Source of the DNA: Actinomycetota bacterium
GTDB lineage: Bacteria; Actinomycetota; Thermoleophilia; Gaiellales; Gaiellaceae
DNA: 14,702 bases
Direction of reading: 5' to 3'
Assembly: GCA_003162235.1 (NCBI GenBank)
Contig: PMMN01000075.1
Span: 84,036 to 98,737 of the forward strand
Shown here: positions 1 to 6,672 of the stretch, in pieces
Position numbering within the stretch: position 1 is the first letter of the stretch
How the letters are laid out: every line of letters begins with the position of its first letter
The notes under the pieces: generated by a model
What the model was told of the DNA's origin: nothing
What the model saw: only the letters and a program-made list of their open reading frames with translations
Databases searched by the model: none
Position numbers and translations under genes: made by a program

Positions 1-69
1 CGCCACGCCTGAGCTCCGCCCGAACCGTTCTCGGTAGGAAGCGCGCCCGCGCGGTCGAACCGTCCAAGA
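1..69 (+). other. Left edge, possible tail of an upstream gene
   Basis: The first frame reads three codons and then TGA at 10-12, so the window may begin with the last codons of an upstream gene. In dcw clusters murD normally sits just before ftsW, which makes murD the natural guess, but three residues cannot identify anything. The rest (13-69) is GC-rich leader to ftsW with no clear promoter. Confidence 0.2.
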
Positions 70-1392
70 GTGACGAGAGGCCGGTACGAGCAGACCACCG
101 CGGTTCGCGGCGCAGCGCCGCGGCGCGGTCCGAGACGAGCGCAGACAGCACCGCGGCCGGCGCGCACGACGTCGCGCCGCAGCGAGGTACCGATCCGGTT
201 GGCGCCGGCGCCGGCGCGGTCTCCGAGCTCTCGCCCCGCACCATCCCGGGCGCCGAAAATGCAGCTCGAGTTCCAGCTGACGGTGCTGGCGACGCTTGCG
301 CTTGTCGCCTTCGGGTTGGTGATGGTGTTCAGCGCCACCTCGGCGACGGCGACGCTCGGCGGTGGCAGCGCCAGCGCCTACCTGGTTCGCCAGGCGGTAT
401 CGGCCTGTGTGGGCCTGGTCGGGATGATCGCCTTGGCGCGCTTCGACTACCGGTATCTGCGGACTTTGGCGCCGACGCTGCTCGTCGCTGCGTTGGGCCT
501 CTGCCTGGCCGTTCTCGTGATCGGAGTCGAGGTGAAGGGAGCGCGGCGATGGCTGTCGTTCGGGCCGGTCACCGTGCAGCCGTCCGAGCTCCTCAAGCTG
601 GCGCTCGCGCTCTGGATTCCGGCTCGACTCGTGCGTCGCGCCCGTCCGCAAACTCTCGGCGAGCTGGCAAAGCCGATCGGCTTTATGGTCGGAATCGCCT
701 GCGGCCTGATCGCCCTTCAGCCCGATCTCGGCACTGTGATCTCGATCTTGGTCATGGTTGCGGCCGCTCTTCTGGTGGCCGGAGTCCCGTTCCGTTTGCT
801 CGGCCGCGCGTTAGGCCTCGTCTGCGCGCTGGGGTTCTTGGCGGCGCTCTACCAGCCCTACCAGCGCGCGCGTCTGACCAGCTTCCTCGACGGTAGTGGA
901 TACCAGAACGTGCAGTCGTTGATCGCGTTCGGCTCGGGCCACATCTTCGGGCGCGGACTCGGCGAGGGCGTACAGAAGATTCACTACCTACCGGAGGCCC
1001 ATACCGACATGATCGCGTCGGTGGTCGGGGAGGAGATGGGCCTGATCGGGATCGTCATCCTCGTCTGTTGTTACGTGACCTTCGCCTGGGCGGGACTCAG
1101 GATCGCGCTCGCCTGTCGCGATCCATTCGGCAAGACCGTCGCGGCCTCGTTGACGGCGATGATCTGTGGTCAGGCGGCGATCAACCTAGCGGCCGTGCTG
1201 GGGCTCGCTCCCCTGACCGGAATCACTCTCCCATTCGTCTCCTACGGGGGCTCGAGTCTGGTTGTCTCCCTCATGGCTGTAGGCATCCTGCTTAACATCG
1301 CGGTGAACCATGGCAGAGCAGCGACCCCTGAGATGTCTGATCGCAGCCGGCGGAACCGCCGGGCATCTGCTGCCCGCGCTGGCCGTCGCTGA
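70..1392 (+). CDS. ftsW: Septal SEDS peptidoglycan polymerase FtsW
   Basis: FtsW is the lipid II-polymerising glycosyltransferase of the divisome, working in the membrane with a class b PBP. The protein is about 440 aa. Residues 1-63 are a basic Arg/Ala/Pro-rich cytoplasmic extension, followed by a SEDS core with about ten membrane segments. Visible family motifs are VFSATS at the end of the first segment, RRWLSFGPVTVQPSELLK, LQPDLGT, the loop YLPEAHTDMIASVVGEEMG, and GITLPFVSYGGSSL near the end. Asp313 in the HTD motif corresponds to the catalytic Asp of SEDS enzymes (RodA/FtsW). The GTG at 70 is the longest start. The ATG at 259 (residue 64) would remove the whole extension and still leave an intact core, so the start is uncertain. 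The end overlaps murG by 83 nt and encodes a basic tail. FtsW rather than RodA is inferred from the dcw context. Confidence 0.95.
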   Translation: MTRGRYEQTTAVRGAAPRRGPRRAQTAPRPARTTSRRSEVPIRLAPAPARSPSSRPAPSRAPKMQLEFQLTVLATLALVAFGLVMVFSATSATATLGGGSASAYLVRQAVSACVGLVGMIALARFDYRYLRTLAPTLLVAALGLCLAVLVIGVEVKGARRWLSFGPVTVQPSELLKLALALWIPARLVRRARPQTLGELAKPIGFMVGIACGLIALQPDLGTVISILVMVAAALLVAGVPFRLLGRALGLVCALGFLAALYQPYQRARLTSFLDGSGYQNVQSLIAFGSGHIFGRGLGEGVQKIHYLPEAHTDMIASVVGEEMGLIGIVILVCCYVTFAWAGLRIALACRDPFGKTVAASLTAMICGQAAINLAAVLGLAPLTGITLPFVSYGGSSLVVSLMAVGILLNIAVNHGRAATPEMSDRSRRNRRASAARAGRR

Positions 1393-2401
1393 GGCGCTCC
1401 AGAGCCGCGGCGCCGAGGTCAGCTTCGCCGGCTCGCCCGACCGCATCGAGGCCGAGCTCGTACCCGAGGCGGGCTTCGTCTTCGACTCGTTTCGCATCTC
1501 GGGGTTCTCCAGACGACCGGGACTCCGGCTTGCGCGCGGCCTTGCTCGAGCTCTGGTGGCGCCGTTGGCTTGTCTACGGATCCTCAGGCGCCGGCAGCCG
1601 GACGTAGTCTTCGGAGCCGGCGGCTACGTGGCCGGGCCGATGGTCCTGGCGGCCCGGCTGGCGCGAATTCCGGCGGCGCTGAGCGAGGCCGACGCGCACT
1701 TGGGCCTGGCCAATCGGCTGGCCGTTCCGTTCGCACGCCGCGTCTTTCTGTCTTTCCCGATCGAAGGACGAGCGGGCGGCAAGTACCGAGTCACGGGTCG
1801 CCCTCTCCCCGAGCGCTCACGCTTGCCCGAGCGGTCGCGCGCGCGCAAGCGCTTCGGCCTGCCGGCGAAAGGACAGGTGCTGCTCGTCTTCGGCGGAAGC
1901 CAGGGCGCACGGGCGCTCAACGAGCTCGTGGTCGAGCGCTTCGGTGCGAGCGGGCCGGCTGTCCTTCATCTCGCCGGCGAGCGCGATTACTCCTCGCTCG
2001 TCGACCGGGTCAAACGGCCGGATTATGTGCTGCTCGGGTTCACAAACGAGTTCGGAGCAGCTCTGGCCGCCTGCGACCTCGGACTGGCACGGGCCGGCGG
2101 CTCGGTCTGGGAGCTGGCCGCCGCGGGCAAGCCGGCGGTGCTGGTCCCGTTCCCCTACGCAACGGCCGATCACCAAGCCAAGAACGCCCGCTACTTCGCG
2201 GACGGCGGCGGCGCGGTCGCCGTGCCGGAGAGCGAGCTCGAGCGCGTACCCGATCTTCTGCTCGAGCTGCTGAACGACCAAGCCCGGCTCGAGACGATGT
2301 CGAAAGCGATGCTTGCGCTCGCGCGCCCCAAGGCCGCCGACGAGATCGCCGAGGAGCTGATCGCGCTCGCCCGCAGGCGGAGCGGAGGCGGAAAGCGATG
2401 A
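1310..2401 (+). CDS. murG: UDP-GlcNAc:lipid I GlcNAc transferase MurG
   Basis: MurG transfers GlcNAc from UDP-GlcNAc to lipid I on the inner face of the membrane, giving lipid II. At 363 aa it is of normal family length, with the GT-B two-domain layout. The N-terminal domain has the glycine loop GGTAGHLLPALA (residues 14-25, His19 matching the conserved catalytic-region His) and GAGGYVAGP. The C-terminal domain has GGSQGA (195-200) and the UDP-GlcNAc site ARAGGSVWELAAAGKPAVLVPFP with Glu268, then DHQAKNA. The usual HEQN motif at the domain cleft is replaced by SEAD (in SEADAHLGLANR). The ATG at 1310 lies inside the ftsW tail. No later start would keep the first beta strand, so the overlap looks real. 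Upstream is only a weak GGTGA, 3 nt away, which suggests coupling to ftsW translation. Confidence 0.97.
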   Translation: MAEQRPLRCLIAAGGTAGHLLPALAVAEALQSRGAEVSFAGSPDRIEAELVPEAGFVFDSFRISGFSRRPGLRLARGLARALVAPLACLRILRRRQPDVVFGAGGYVAGPMVLAARLARIPAALSEADAHLGLANRLAVPFARRVFLSFPIEGRAGGKYRVTGRPLPERSRLPERSRARKRFGLPAKGQVLLVFGGSQGARALNELVVERFGASGPAVLHLAGERDYSSLVDRVKRPDYVLLGFTNEFGAALAACDLGLARAGGSVWELAAAGKPAVLVPFPYATADHQAKNARYFADGGGAVAVPESELERVPDLLLELLNDQARLETMSKAMLALARPKAADEIAEELIALARRRSGGGKR

Positions 2402-2420
2402 TCCCGGCGAGGACGGCTAG

Positions 2421-3632
2421 ATGACAGAAGCCCGTAAAAACGCTCCGCTGCAAGGCAGACGGATCTGGTTGGCTGGGATCGGCGGGGCCGGTATGAGCGC
2501 CTACGCCGTGATCGCGAAGGCGTGGGGGGCGGACGTGTCCGGCTGGGACAAAGCGGAGACGCCTTATCTCGAGAACGTGCGTGCGGCCGGGATCGCCGTC
2601 GAGATCGCGCGCGAGCCTACTCAGCCCGGCGCCGAGTGGGAGCGCTACGTCTCGACCGCGTTCGTCAATCGGATCGAGGGACGGCCTCGCGCCGACCTCC
2701 TCGCCGAGCTCGTCTCGCTGCGGAAATCGATCGTCGTCTCGGGGGCGCACGGCAAGACCACGACCACCGGGATGATCGCGTTCACTCTCGATCGCCTTGG
2801 CCTCGACCCGGCCTTCATCGTCGGCGGCGAGATCGCGCAGCTCGGCGGCAACGCCCGCGCCGGCTCGGGCTGGCTGGTGGTGGAGGGAGATGAGTCCGAT
2901 CGCTCGGTCGCGGCCCTACGGCCGGAGATCGCGGTGCTGCTCAACGTCGACCTCGACCATCACACGACCTACGCCTCTCTTGCCGAGGTCGAGCGGATGT
3001 TCGAGGAGTGGCTCGCCCAGGTGCCCAAGGTGGTGCGCGCCGAGGAGCTGGAGCCAGTTGACCTGCCGCTAGAGCTGCCCGGCGAGCACAACCGGTATAA
3101 CGCCGCCGCCGCACTGGCTGCGCTGGAGCTGGCGGGGATCGACCGCGCAGCGGCCGAGAAGGCGATCGTCGAGTACCGGGGCGCCGGCAGGCGCTTCGAG
3201 TTGCGCGGCGAGGTGCGTGGAATACGCGTCTTCGACGATTACGCGCACCACCCGGCCGAGGTCACAGCCACGCTTGTCGCCGCGCGCGCCGAGGCGGGGG
3301 AGGGGCGCCTGGCCGTTGTTTTCCAGCCGCATCTCTTCTCTCGTACGCGTTACCTGGCGCGCGAGTTCGCCGCGGCGCTGGCGGCGGCCGACGCGGTCTG
3401 CGTCAGCGAGATCTACGCCGCCCGCGAGGAACCGGTTGCCGGCGTCAGCGGCAAGCTGGTCGTCGATGCCCTGGCCGAGATCAGGCCGGGGATGCCACTC
3501 GCCTGGACGCCGACTCTGGAGGACGCAGTCCTCTTTATGGGGGGTTGGGTCAGAGCGGGCGACCTGGTCTTCACCGTCGGCGCGGGCGATGTGGAGGAAG
3601 CGGGCCCGATGCTCTTGGAGGCGCTCTCGTGA
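2421..3632 (+). CDS. murC: UDP-N-acetylmuramate--L-alanine ligase MurC, short form
   Basis: MurC adds L-Ala to UDP-MurNAc in an ATP-dependent cytoplasmic step. All three Mur ligase domains are present. The N-terminal UDP-binding fold starts with GIGGAGMS. The ATPase domain has GAHGKTTTT (108-116, P-loop Lys112), VEGDESDRS (Glu155) and NVDLDHHTTY (His180). PGEHNRYNAAAALA and GAGRRFE follow, and the C-terminal domain has DDYAHHPAE, FQPHLFSRTR and GAGD. At 403 aa it is much shorter than the usual 450-490. Compared from memory with E. coli MurC, most of the loss (some 50 residues or more) lies between LDHHTTY and PGEHNRYN, in the central domain. All motifs are kept, so it is probably active. The ATG at 2421 has GAGG at 2409-2412 (8-nt spacing). 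MpL-like ligases are an alternative, but the dcw position and end-to-end motif set favour MurC. Confidence 0.93.
   Translation: MTEARKNAPLQGRRIWLAGIGGAGMSAYAVIAKAWGADVSGWDKAETPYLENVRAAGIAVEIAREPTQPGAEWERYVSTAFVNRIEGRPRADLLAELVSLRKSIVVSGAHGKTTTTGMIAFTLDRLGLDPAFIVGGEIAQLGGNARAGSGWLVVEGDESDRSVAALRPEIAVLLNVDLDHHTTYASLAEVERMFEEWLAQVPKVVRAEELEPVDLPLELPGEHNRYNAAAALAALELAGIDRAAAEKAIVEYRGAGRRFELRGEVRGIRVFDDYAHHPAEVTATLVAARAEAGEGRLAVVFQPHLFSRTRYLAREFAAALAAADAVCVSEIYAAREEPVAGVSGKLVVDALAEIRPGMPLAWTPTLEDAVLFMGGWVRAGDLVFTVGAGDVEEAGPMLLEALS
3617..3621 (+). promoter_or_regulatory. Ribosome binding site that sets the murB start
   Basis: A perfect GGAGG lies 7 nt before the GTG at 3629. The open frame extends upstream to 3545, but that part only reads through the end of murC out of frame and has no MurB similarity. 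The site and the GTGA overlap with the murC stop fix the start. Confidence 0.8.
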
Positions 3633-4510
3633 AGATCGAGGAGGGAGTCCCGCTCGGGCTTTTCACGACTTTCGGCAGCGGCGGCCCAGTACGCGGTTTC
3701 GCACGAACGCGTAGCGAGGAGGATGTGGCGCAGGCGCTCGCCTGGGCGGCGGAACGTGAGCTGCCGCTGCTCCCGCTCGGTTTCGGCTCCAACCTGCTCG
3801 TCGCCGACGAGGGCGCCGAAGTGCTGGCGCTCCGGCTTGAAGGCGATCTGGCCTCGGCTGAGGTCAAGGGCGAGAGTCTGATCGCAGGAGGCGGCGCAGC
3901 CGACGCACTGATCGCGCATGTGGCTCGTACGGCCGGGCTCTCAGGGTTGGAGTTCGCGGCCTCTATCCCGGGCACGGTCGGCGGCGGCGTCTGCATGAAT
4001 GCGGGCGCCTGGGGAAGTGACTTCGGCGCCGTGCTAACGCGGGCGCTGGTCGTGGATGCGGAACGACGGCGCTGGCTCGAGCTCGCCGAGCTCGGTCTTC
4101 GCTACCGCGGCTCCGATCTCGAGCCCGGGCAGGTCGTCGTGCGGGTCGAGTTCAAGCTCCACCCGAGCACCCAGGAGGAGATCGAGCGAGGGATCCACGC
4201 CAAGAGAGAGCAGCGCAAGGCCGGGCAGCCGACCGGTATCAACACCTTTGGCAGCGTCTTCAAGAACCCCGAGCACGAACTTGGCGCCGGGCGCATGATC
4301 GACGCCTGTGGACTCAAGGACGAGCAGATCGGGGGAGCCAGGATCTCGCCCGAGCACGCCAACTTCATCGAGAACGCCGGCGGTGCCACGACGGCCGACG
4401 CGATCGCTCTGATGGATCTCGCTCGCCGCCGCGTTTTCGAGCGCTTCGGCGTCGTACTCGAGCCCGAGGTGCGACTAGTGGGGGCGATCTCGTTGGCTTC
4501 TCTCGAGTAG
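3629..4510 (+). CDS. murB: UDP-N-acetylenolpyruvoylglucosamine reductase MurB
   Basis: MurB is the FAD/NADPH enzyme that reduces UDP-enolpyruvyl-GlcNAc to UDP-MurNAc, the substrate of MurC upstream. The protein is 293 aa, the size of the short type II family. Motifs in order are TTFGSGGP and PLLPLGFGSNLLV of the FAD domain, GLEFAASIPGTVGG and MNAGAWG (FAD contacts), YRGSDL with the substrate-side Arg, GSVFKNP with Ser209 as the proton-donating serine, GLKDEQIGGARISPEHANF, and the closing LEPEVRLVG with the conserved Glu near residues 278-280. The GTG start shares GTGA with the murC stop, so translation is probably coupled. There are 31 nt between its TAG and ftsQ. No ddl gene lies between murB and ftsQ, unlike many dcw clusters. 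Confidence 0.96.
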   Translation: MKIEEGVPLGLFTTFGSGGPVRGFARTRSEEDVAQALAWAAERELPLLPLGFGSNLLVADEGAEVLALRLEGDLASAEVKGESLIAGGGAADALIAHVARTAGLSGLEFAASIPGTVGGGVCMNAGAWGSDFGAVLTRALVVDAERRRWLELAELGLRYRGSDLEPGQVVVRVEFKLHPSTQEEIERGIHAKREQRKAGQPTGINTFGSVFKNPEHELGAGRMIDACGLKDEQIGGARISPEHANFIENAGGATTADAIALMDLARRRVFERFGVVLEPEVRLVGAISLASLE

Positions 4511-4541
4511 GAGCGCTCTCGCCTGCCGCGAACTAGGCGCC

Positions 4542-5366
4542 GTGGCCACCACAGCCCGCGCAAGGACGGCGCGCGTAGTCGTGCCGCTCAAACGTCGCCG
4601 CAAACGGCGCGCGACGCTACATGTCCTCGTGCCGTCGGGACGGACGATCGCGCTTCTCTTCGCCGCGCTTGCGACTGCGGTCGGGCTCTATCTTCTCGCG
4701 CGCGAGAGCTCGCTCTTTGCGATCAGAGCGGTAGAGGTCGAGGGAGCGCCGCCGGCGCTGACGAGGAAGATCGACACGGTCGTCGCGCCGTTCCGCGGTC
4801 ACAGTCTGGTGGGACTGGACAGGTCTGCGATCGAGCGCGCGGTTCTCGGTATTCCGGAAGTGCGAACGGTGAAGATCGACCGCGCCTTCCCCAATACCTT
4901 GCGTGTCTTCGTAGGGCGGGAGTTACCTGTTGCCATCCTCAGACGGGGCTCGGAAGCTTGGTTGATAGCGGCAAGCAACAAGGTGGTGCGCCCGTTCCCG
5001 CTTGGCCGAAGCATTGGTTTTCCCCGCATCTGGGTGCCCGCCTCGGTGGAGGTTACGCGGGGCTCGCCGATCAGCGATACCGGGGTGAGAACTGCGATCG
5101 AGCTGCTCGCTTCGCTCGGGCGCGCCGGGCGCGGACTGCAGCTAGCGAACGTGATCGCCTCGGACGGAAATTTGACGCTGGTGACCAGCTCGGGCATCGA
5201 GCTGCGCTTCGGAGACGTCTCCCAAGCGGCGCTGAAGCTGGTGGTGGTGGAGAAGATCCTGCCCGATCTCGGTCCGCCCCCCGTCGGGTCGGTCGCTTAT
5301 CTCGATGTCAGCGTTCCGAGCCGGCCGGTGAGCGGGACGACCCTAAAGTCGAAGGTAGAGAGTTAG
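4542..5366 (+). CDS. ftsQ: Cell division protein FtsQ (DivIB), POTRA domain
   Basis: FtsQ is a bitopic divisome scaffold that links FtsB/FtsL to the septal synthase complex. The 274-aa protein has the classic layout. It starts with a short, strongly basic cytoplasmic head (RRRKRR near 18-23) and one membrane segment at about 35-53. A POTRA domain follows at about 59-128, starting FAIRAVEVEG and including IPEVRTVKIDRAFPNTLRV. The beta-rich FtsQ/DivIB domain runs to about residue 260. Overall sequence is divergent, as usual for this family, so the call rests on architecture, the POTRA motif and position between murB and ftsZ. The GTG at 4542 is the likely start. Its ribosome binding site is poor, but no better in-frame start precedes the basic head. 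Confidence 0.9.
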   Translation: MATTARARTARVVVPLKRRRKRRATLHVLVPSGRTIALLFAALATAVGLYLLARESSLFAIRAVEVEGAPPALTRKIDTVVAPFRGHSLVGLDRSAIERAVLGIPEVRTVKIDRAFPNTLRVFVGRELPVAILRRGSEAWLIAASNKVVRPFPLGRSIGFPRIWVPASVEVTRGSPISDTGVRTAIELLASLGRAGRGLQLANVIASDGNLTLVTSSGIELRFGDVSQAALKLVVVEKILPDLGPPPVGSVAYLDVSVPSRPVSGTTLKSKVES

Positions 5367-5398
5367 AGTTGGCTCTTTACCGAAGGCGGAATGCCGCA

Positions 5399-5427
5399 TT
5401 GACAGCCGCAGAGAGGGCGCGTACGCT
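5399..5427 (+). promoter_or_regulatory. Promoter for ftsZ, TTGACA-17-TACGCT
   Basis: A perfect -35 TTGACA (5399-5404) is followed after exactly 17 nt by TACGCT (5422-5427), which fits the TAnnnT -10 pattern of actinobacterial housekeeping sigma factors. Transcription would begin near 5433-5435, leaving a leader of about 50 nt before the ftsZ ATG. The site lies in the widest gap of the dcw segment and would give ftsZ expression independent of the upstream genes. A second TAnnnT (TATTCT, 5463-5468) lacks a matching -35. Confidence 0.7.
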
Positions 5428-5485
5428 GCCTGTCCAGAGCGGCTTGGCCATTAGCCGAAACCTATTCTAAGCCGAGCTTTTCCAG

Positions 5486-6556
5486 ATGAGAGACCAATCG
5501 AGCAGCTATCTAGCGGTGATCAAAGTCGTCGGCGTGGGCGGCGGTGGCTCGAACGCGGTCAACCGGATGGTGGACGCGGGGATCGCCGGCGTCGAGTTCA
5601 TCGCGGTGAACACCGACGCCCAGGCGCTCCTGATGTGCGACGCCGACGTGAAGATCCACATTGGTGCCAAAGTAACGCGAGGACTCGGTGCCGGAGCCAA
5701 TCCGGAGGTCGGTAAAGCGGCTGCCGAAGAGAGCCGCGACGAGTTGAAAGAGGCGCTCAAGGGCGCCGACATGGTCTTCGTCACCGCCGGCGAGGGCGGC
5801 GGAACCGGCACGGGCGCGGCCCCGATCGTGGCCGAGATCGCACTCGAGCTGGGAGCGCTGACGGTCGGAGTGGTCACGAAGCCGTTCACCTTCGAGGGAC
5901 GCAGGCGCGCCGAGCAGGCGATCAACGGTATCGATGAGATTAGAGATCGGGTCGACACGCTGATCATTGTCGAGAACGACCGCTTGCTCGAGGTGGTGGA
6001 GAAGCGGACGACGGTGGTCGACGCCTTTCGCATGGCCGATGACATCCTTCGCCAAGGGGTCCAAGGCATCACCGACCTGATCACGGTTCCCGGCCTGGTC
6101 AACCTCGATTTCGCGGATGTGCGCACGATCATGCGCGACGCCGGCACTGCGGTGATGGGAATCGGCCACGGCTCGGGGCCGAATCGCGCCTCCGATGCCG
6201 CGCAGCTAGCTGTCTCCTCGCCGCTCCTCGACGCCTCGATCGAAGGCGCGACGGGAATCCTGCTCAACATCACCGGCGGCTCGGACATTGGTTTGTTCGA
6301 GGTCAACGAGGCGGCGGAGCTCGTCACGGGCGCCGCCGATCAGAACGCTAACGTGATCTTCGGCGCCGTCATCGACGAGTCGCTTGCCGGAGGCGTGCGC
6401 GTGACCGTGATCGCGACCGGCTTCGGAGCCGGCGGCGAGCACCGGCGCTGGCGCGCCGCCAGGAAGGGCGCCGAGCGCCCGCGCGAGAGCACGGCCGAGT
6501 CTTTTGACGTGCCCGACGAGGTCCTCGAGATCCCCTCGTTCCTGCGCGAAGACTAA
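5486..6556 (+). CDS. ftsZ: Cell division GTPase FtsZ
   Basis: FtsZ is the tubulin-like GTPase that forms the cytokinetic ring. The 356-aa protein begins with a short head, then [16 protein letters not shown] of the nucleotide-binding fold. The tubulin signature [12 protein letters not shown] has G104-G110; Glu before GGG is common in actinobacteria. The T7 synergy loop is NLDFAD (Asn206, Asp208, Asp211), and the polymerisation domain ends with [12 protein letters not shown]. The C-terminal peptide (about 342-356, ending EIPSFLRED) is the conserved docking site for partners. The linker between core and tail is only about 27 residues, Arg/Glu-rich and short for the family. No ftsA lies nearby, as expected in Actinobacteria, where SepF usually tethers FtsZ; sepF is not in the window. 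The ATG at 5486 has no good Shine-Dalgarno sequence (only CCGAG at 5472-5476). A private promoter lies at 5399-5427. Confidence 0.98.
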   Translation: MRDQSSSYLAVIKVVGVGGGGSNAVNRMVDAGIAGVEFIAVNTDAQALLMCDADVKIHIGAKVTRGLGAGANPEVGKAAAEESRDELKEALKGADMVFVTAGEGGGTGTGAAPIVAEIALELGALTVGVVTKPFTFEGRRRAEQAINGIDEIRDRVDTLIIVENDRLLEVVEKRTTVVDAFRMADDILRQGVQGITDLITVPGLVNLDFADVRTIMRDAGTAVMGIGHGSGPNRASDAAQLAVSSPLLDASIEGATGILLNITGGSDIGLFEVNEAAELVTGAADQNANVIFGAVIDESLAGGVRVTVIATGFGAGGEHRRWRAARKGAERPRESTAESFDVPDEVLEIPSFLRED

Positions 6557-6657
6557 AGGCCTATCTCGCCGGGCCTGCACATCCCTACGAAATAGGCTCC
6601 AGTTTCTCGCCCTCCGATTAGCCAAGCCCAATCACGCGGCTCGGCCGCCAGGACGGA

Positions 6658-6663
6658 TAGCAT
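6658..6663 (+). promoter_or_regulatory. Possible -10 element before gcvT (TAGCAT)
   Basis: TAGCAT matches TAnnnT and ends 9 nt before the gcvT ATG, so a transcript from it would have almost no leader. There is no recognisable -35 at the right distance, and gcvT lacks a correctly spaced Shine-Dalgarno sequence, which would fit leaderless translation. The rest of the 116-nt gap (6557-6672) shows only a weak inverted repeat (6559-6564 with 6592-6597). Confidence 0.25.
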
Positions 6664-6672
6664 CGGCAGGGC

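Noticed and set aside
1570..2424. 284-codon + strand frame within murG
   Set aside because: It is out of frame with murG and Arg/Gly/Ala-rich, with no domain.
3545..3628. Longer murB start at 3545
   Set aside because: The extra 28 codons read murC out of frame. The GTG at 3629 has a perfect GGAGG and a GTGA overlap.
5506..6327. 273-codon open frame on the - strand
   Set aside because: It is opposite ftsZ. The Ser/Pro/Thr-rich translation is a codon-bias shadow.
6559..6597. Terminator after ftsZ
   Set aside because: GCCTAT and ATAGGC can pair, but the stem is only 6-7 bp with a 27-nt loop and no T-run follows.
6557..6672. Glycine riboswitch before gcvT
   Set aside because: Glycine riboswitches often precede gcvT, but the gap is only 116 nt and I see none of the conserved core sequences or a tandem aptamer layout.
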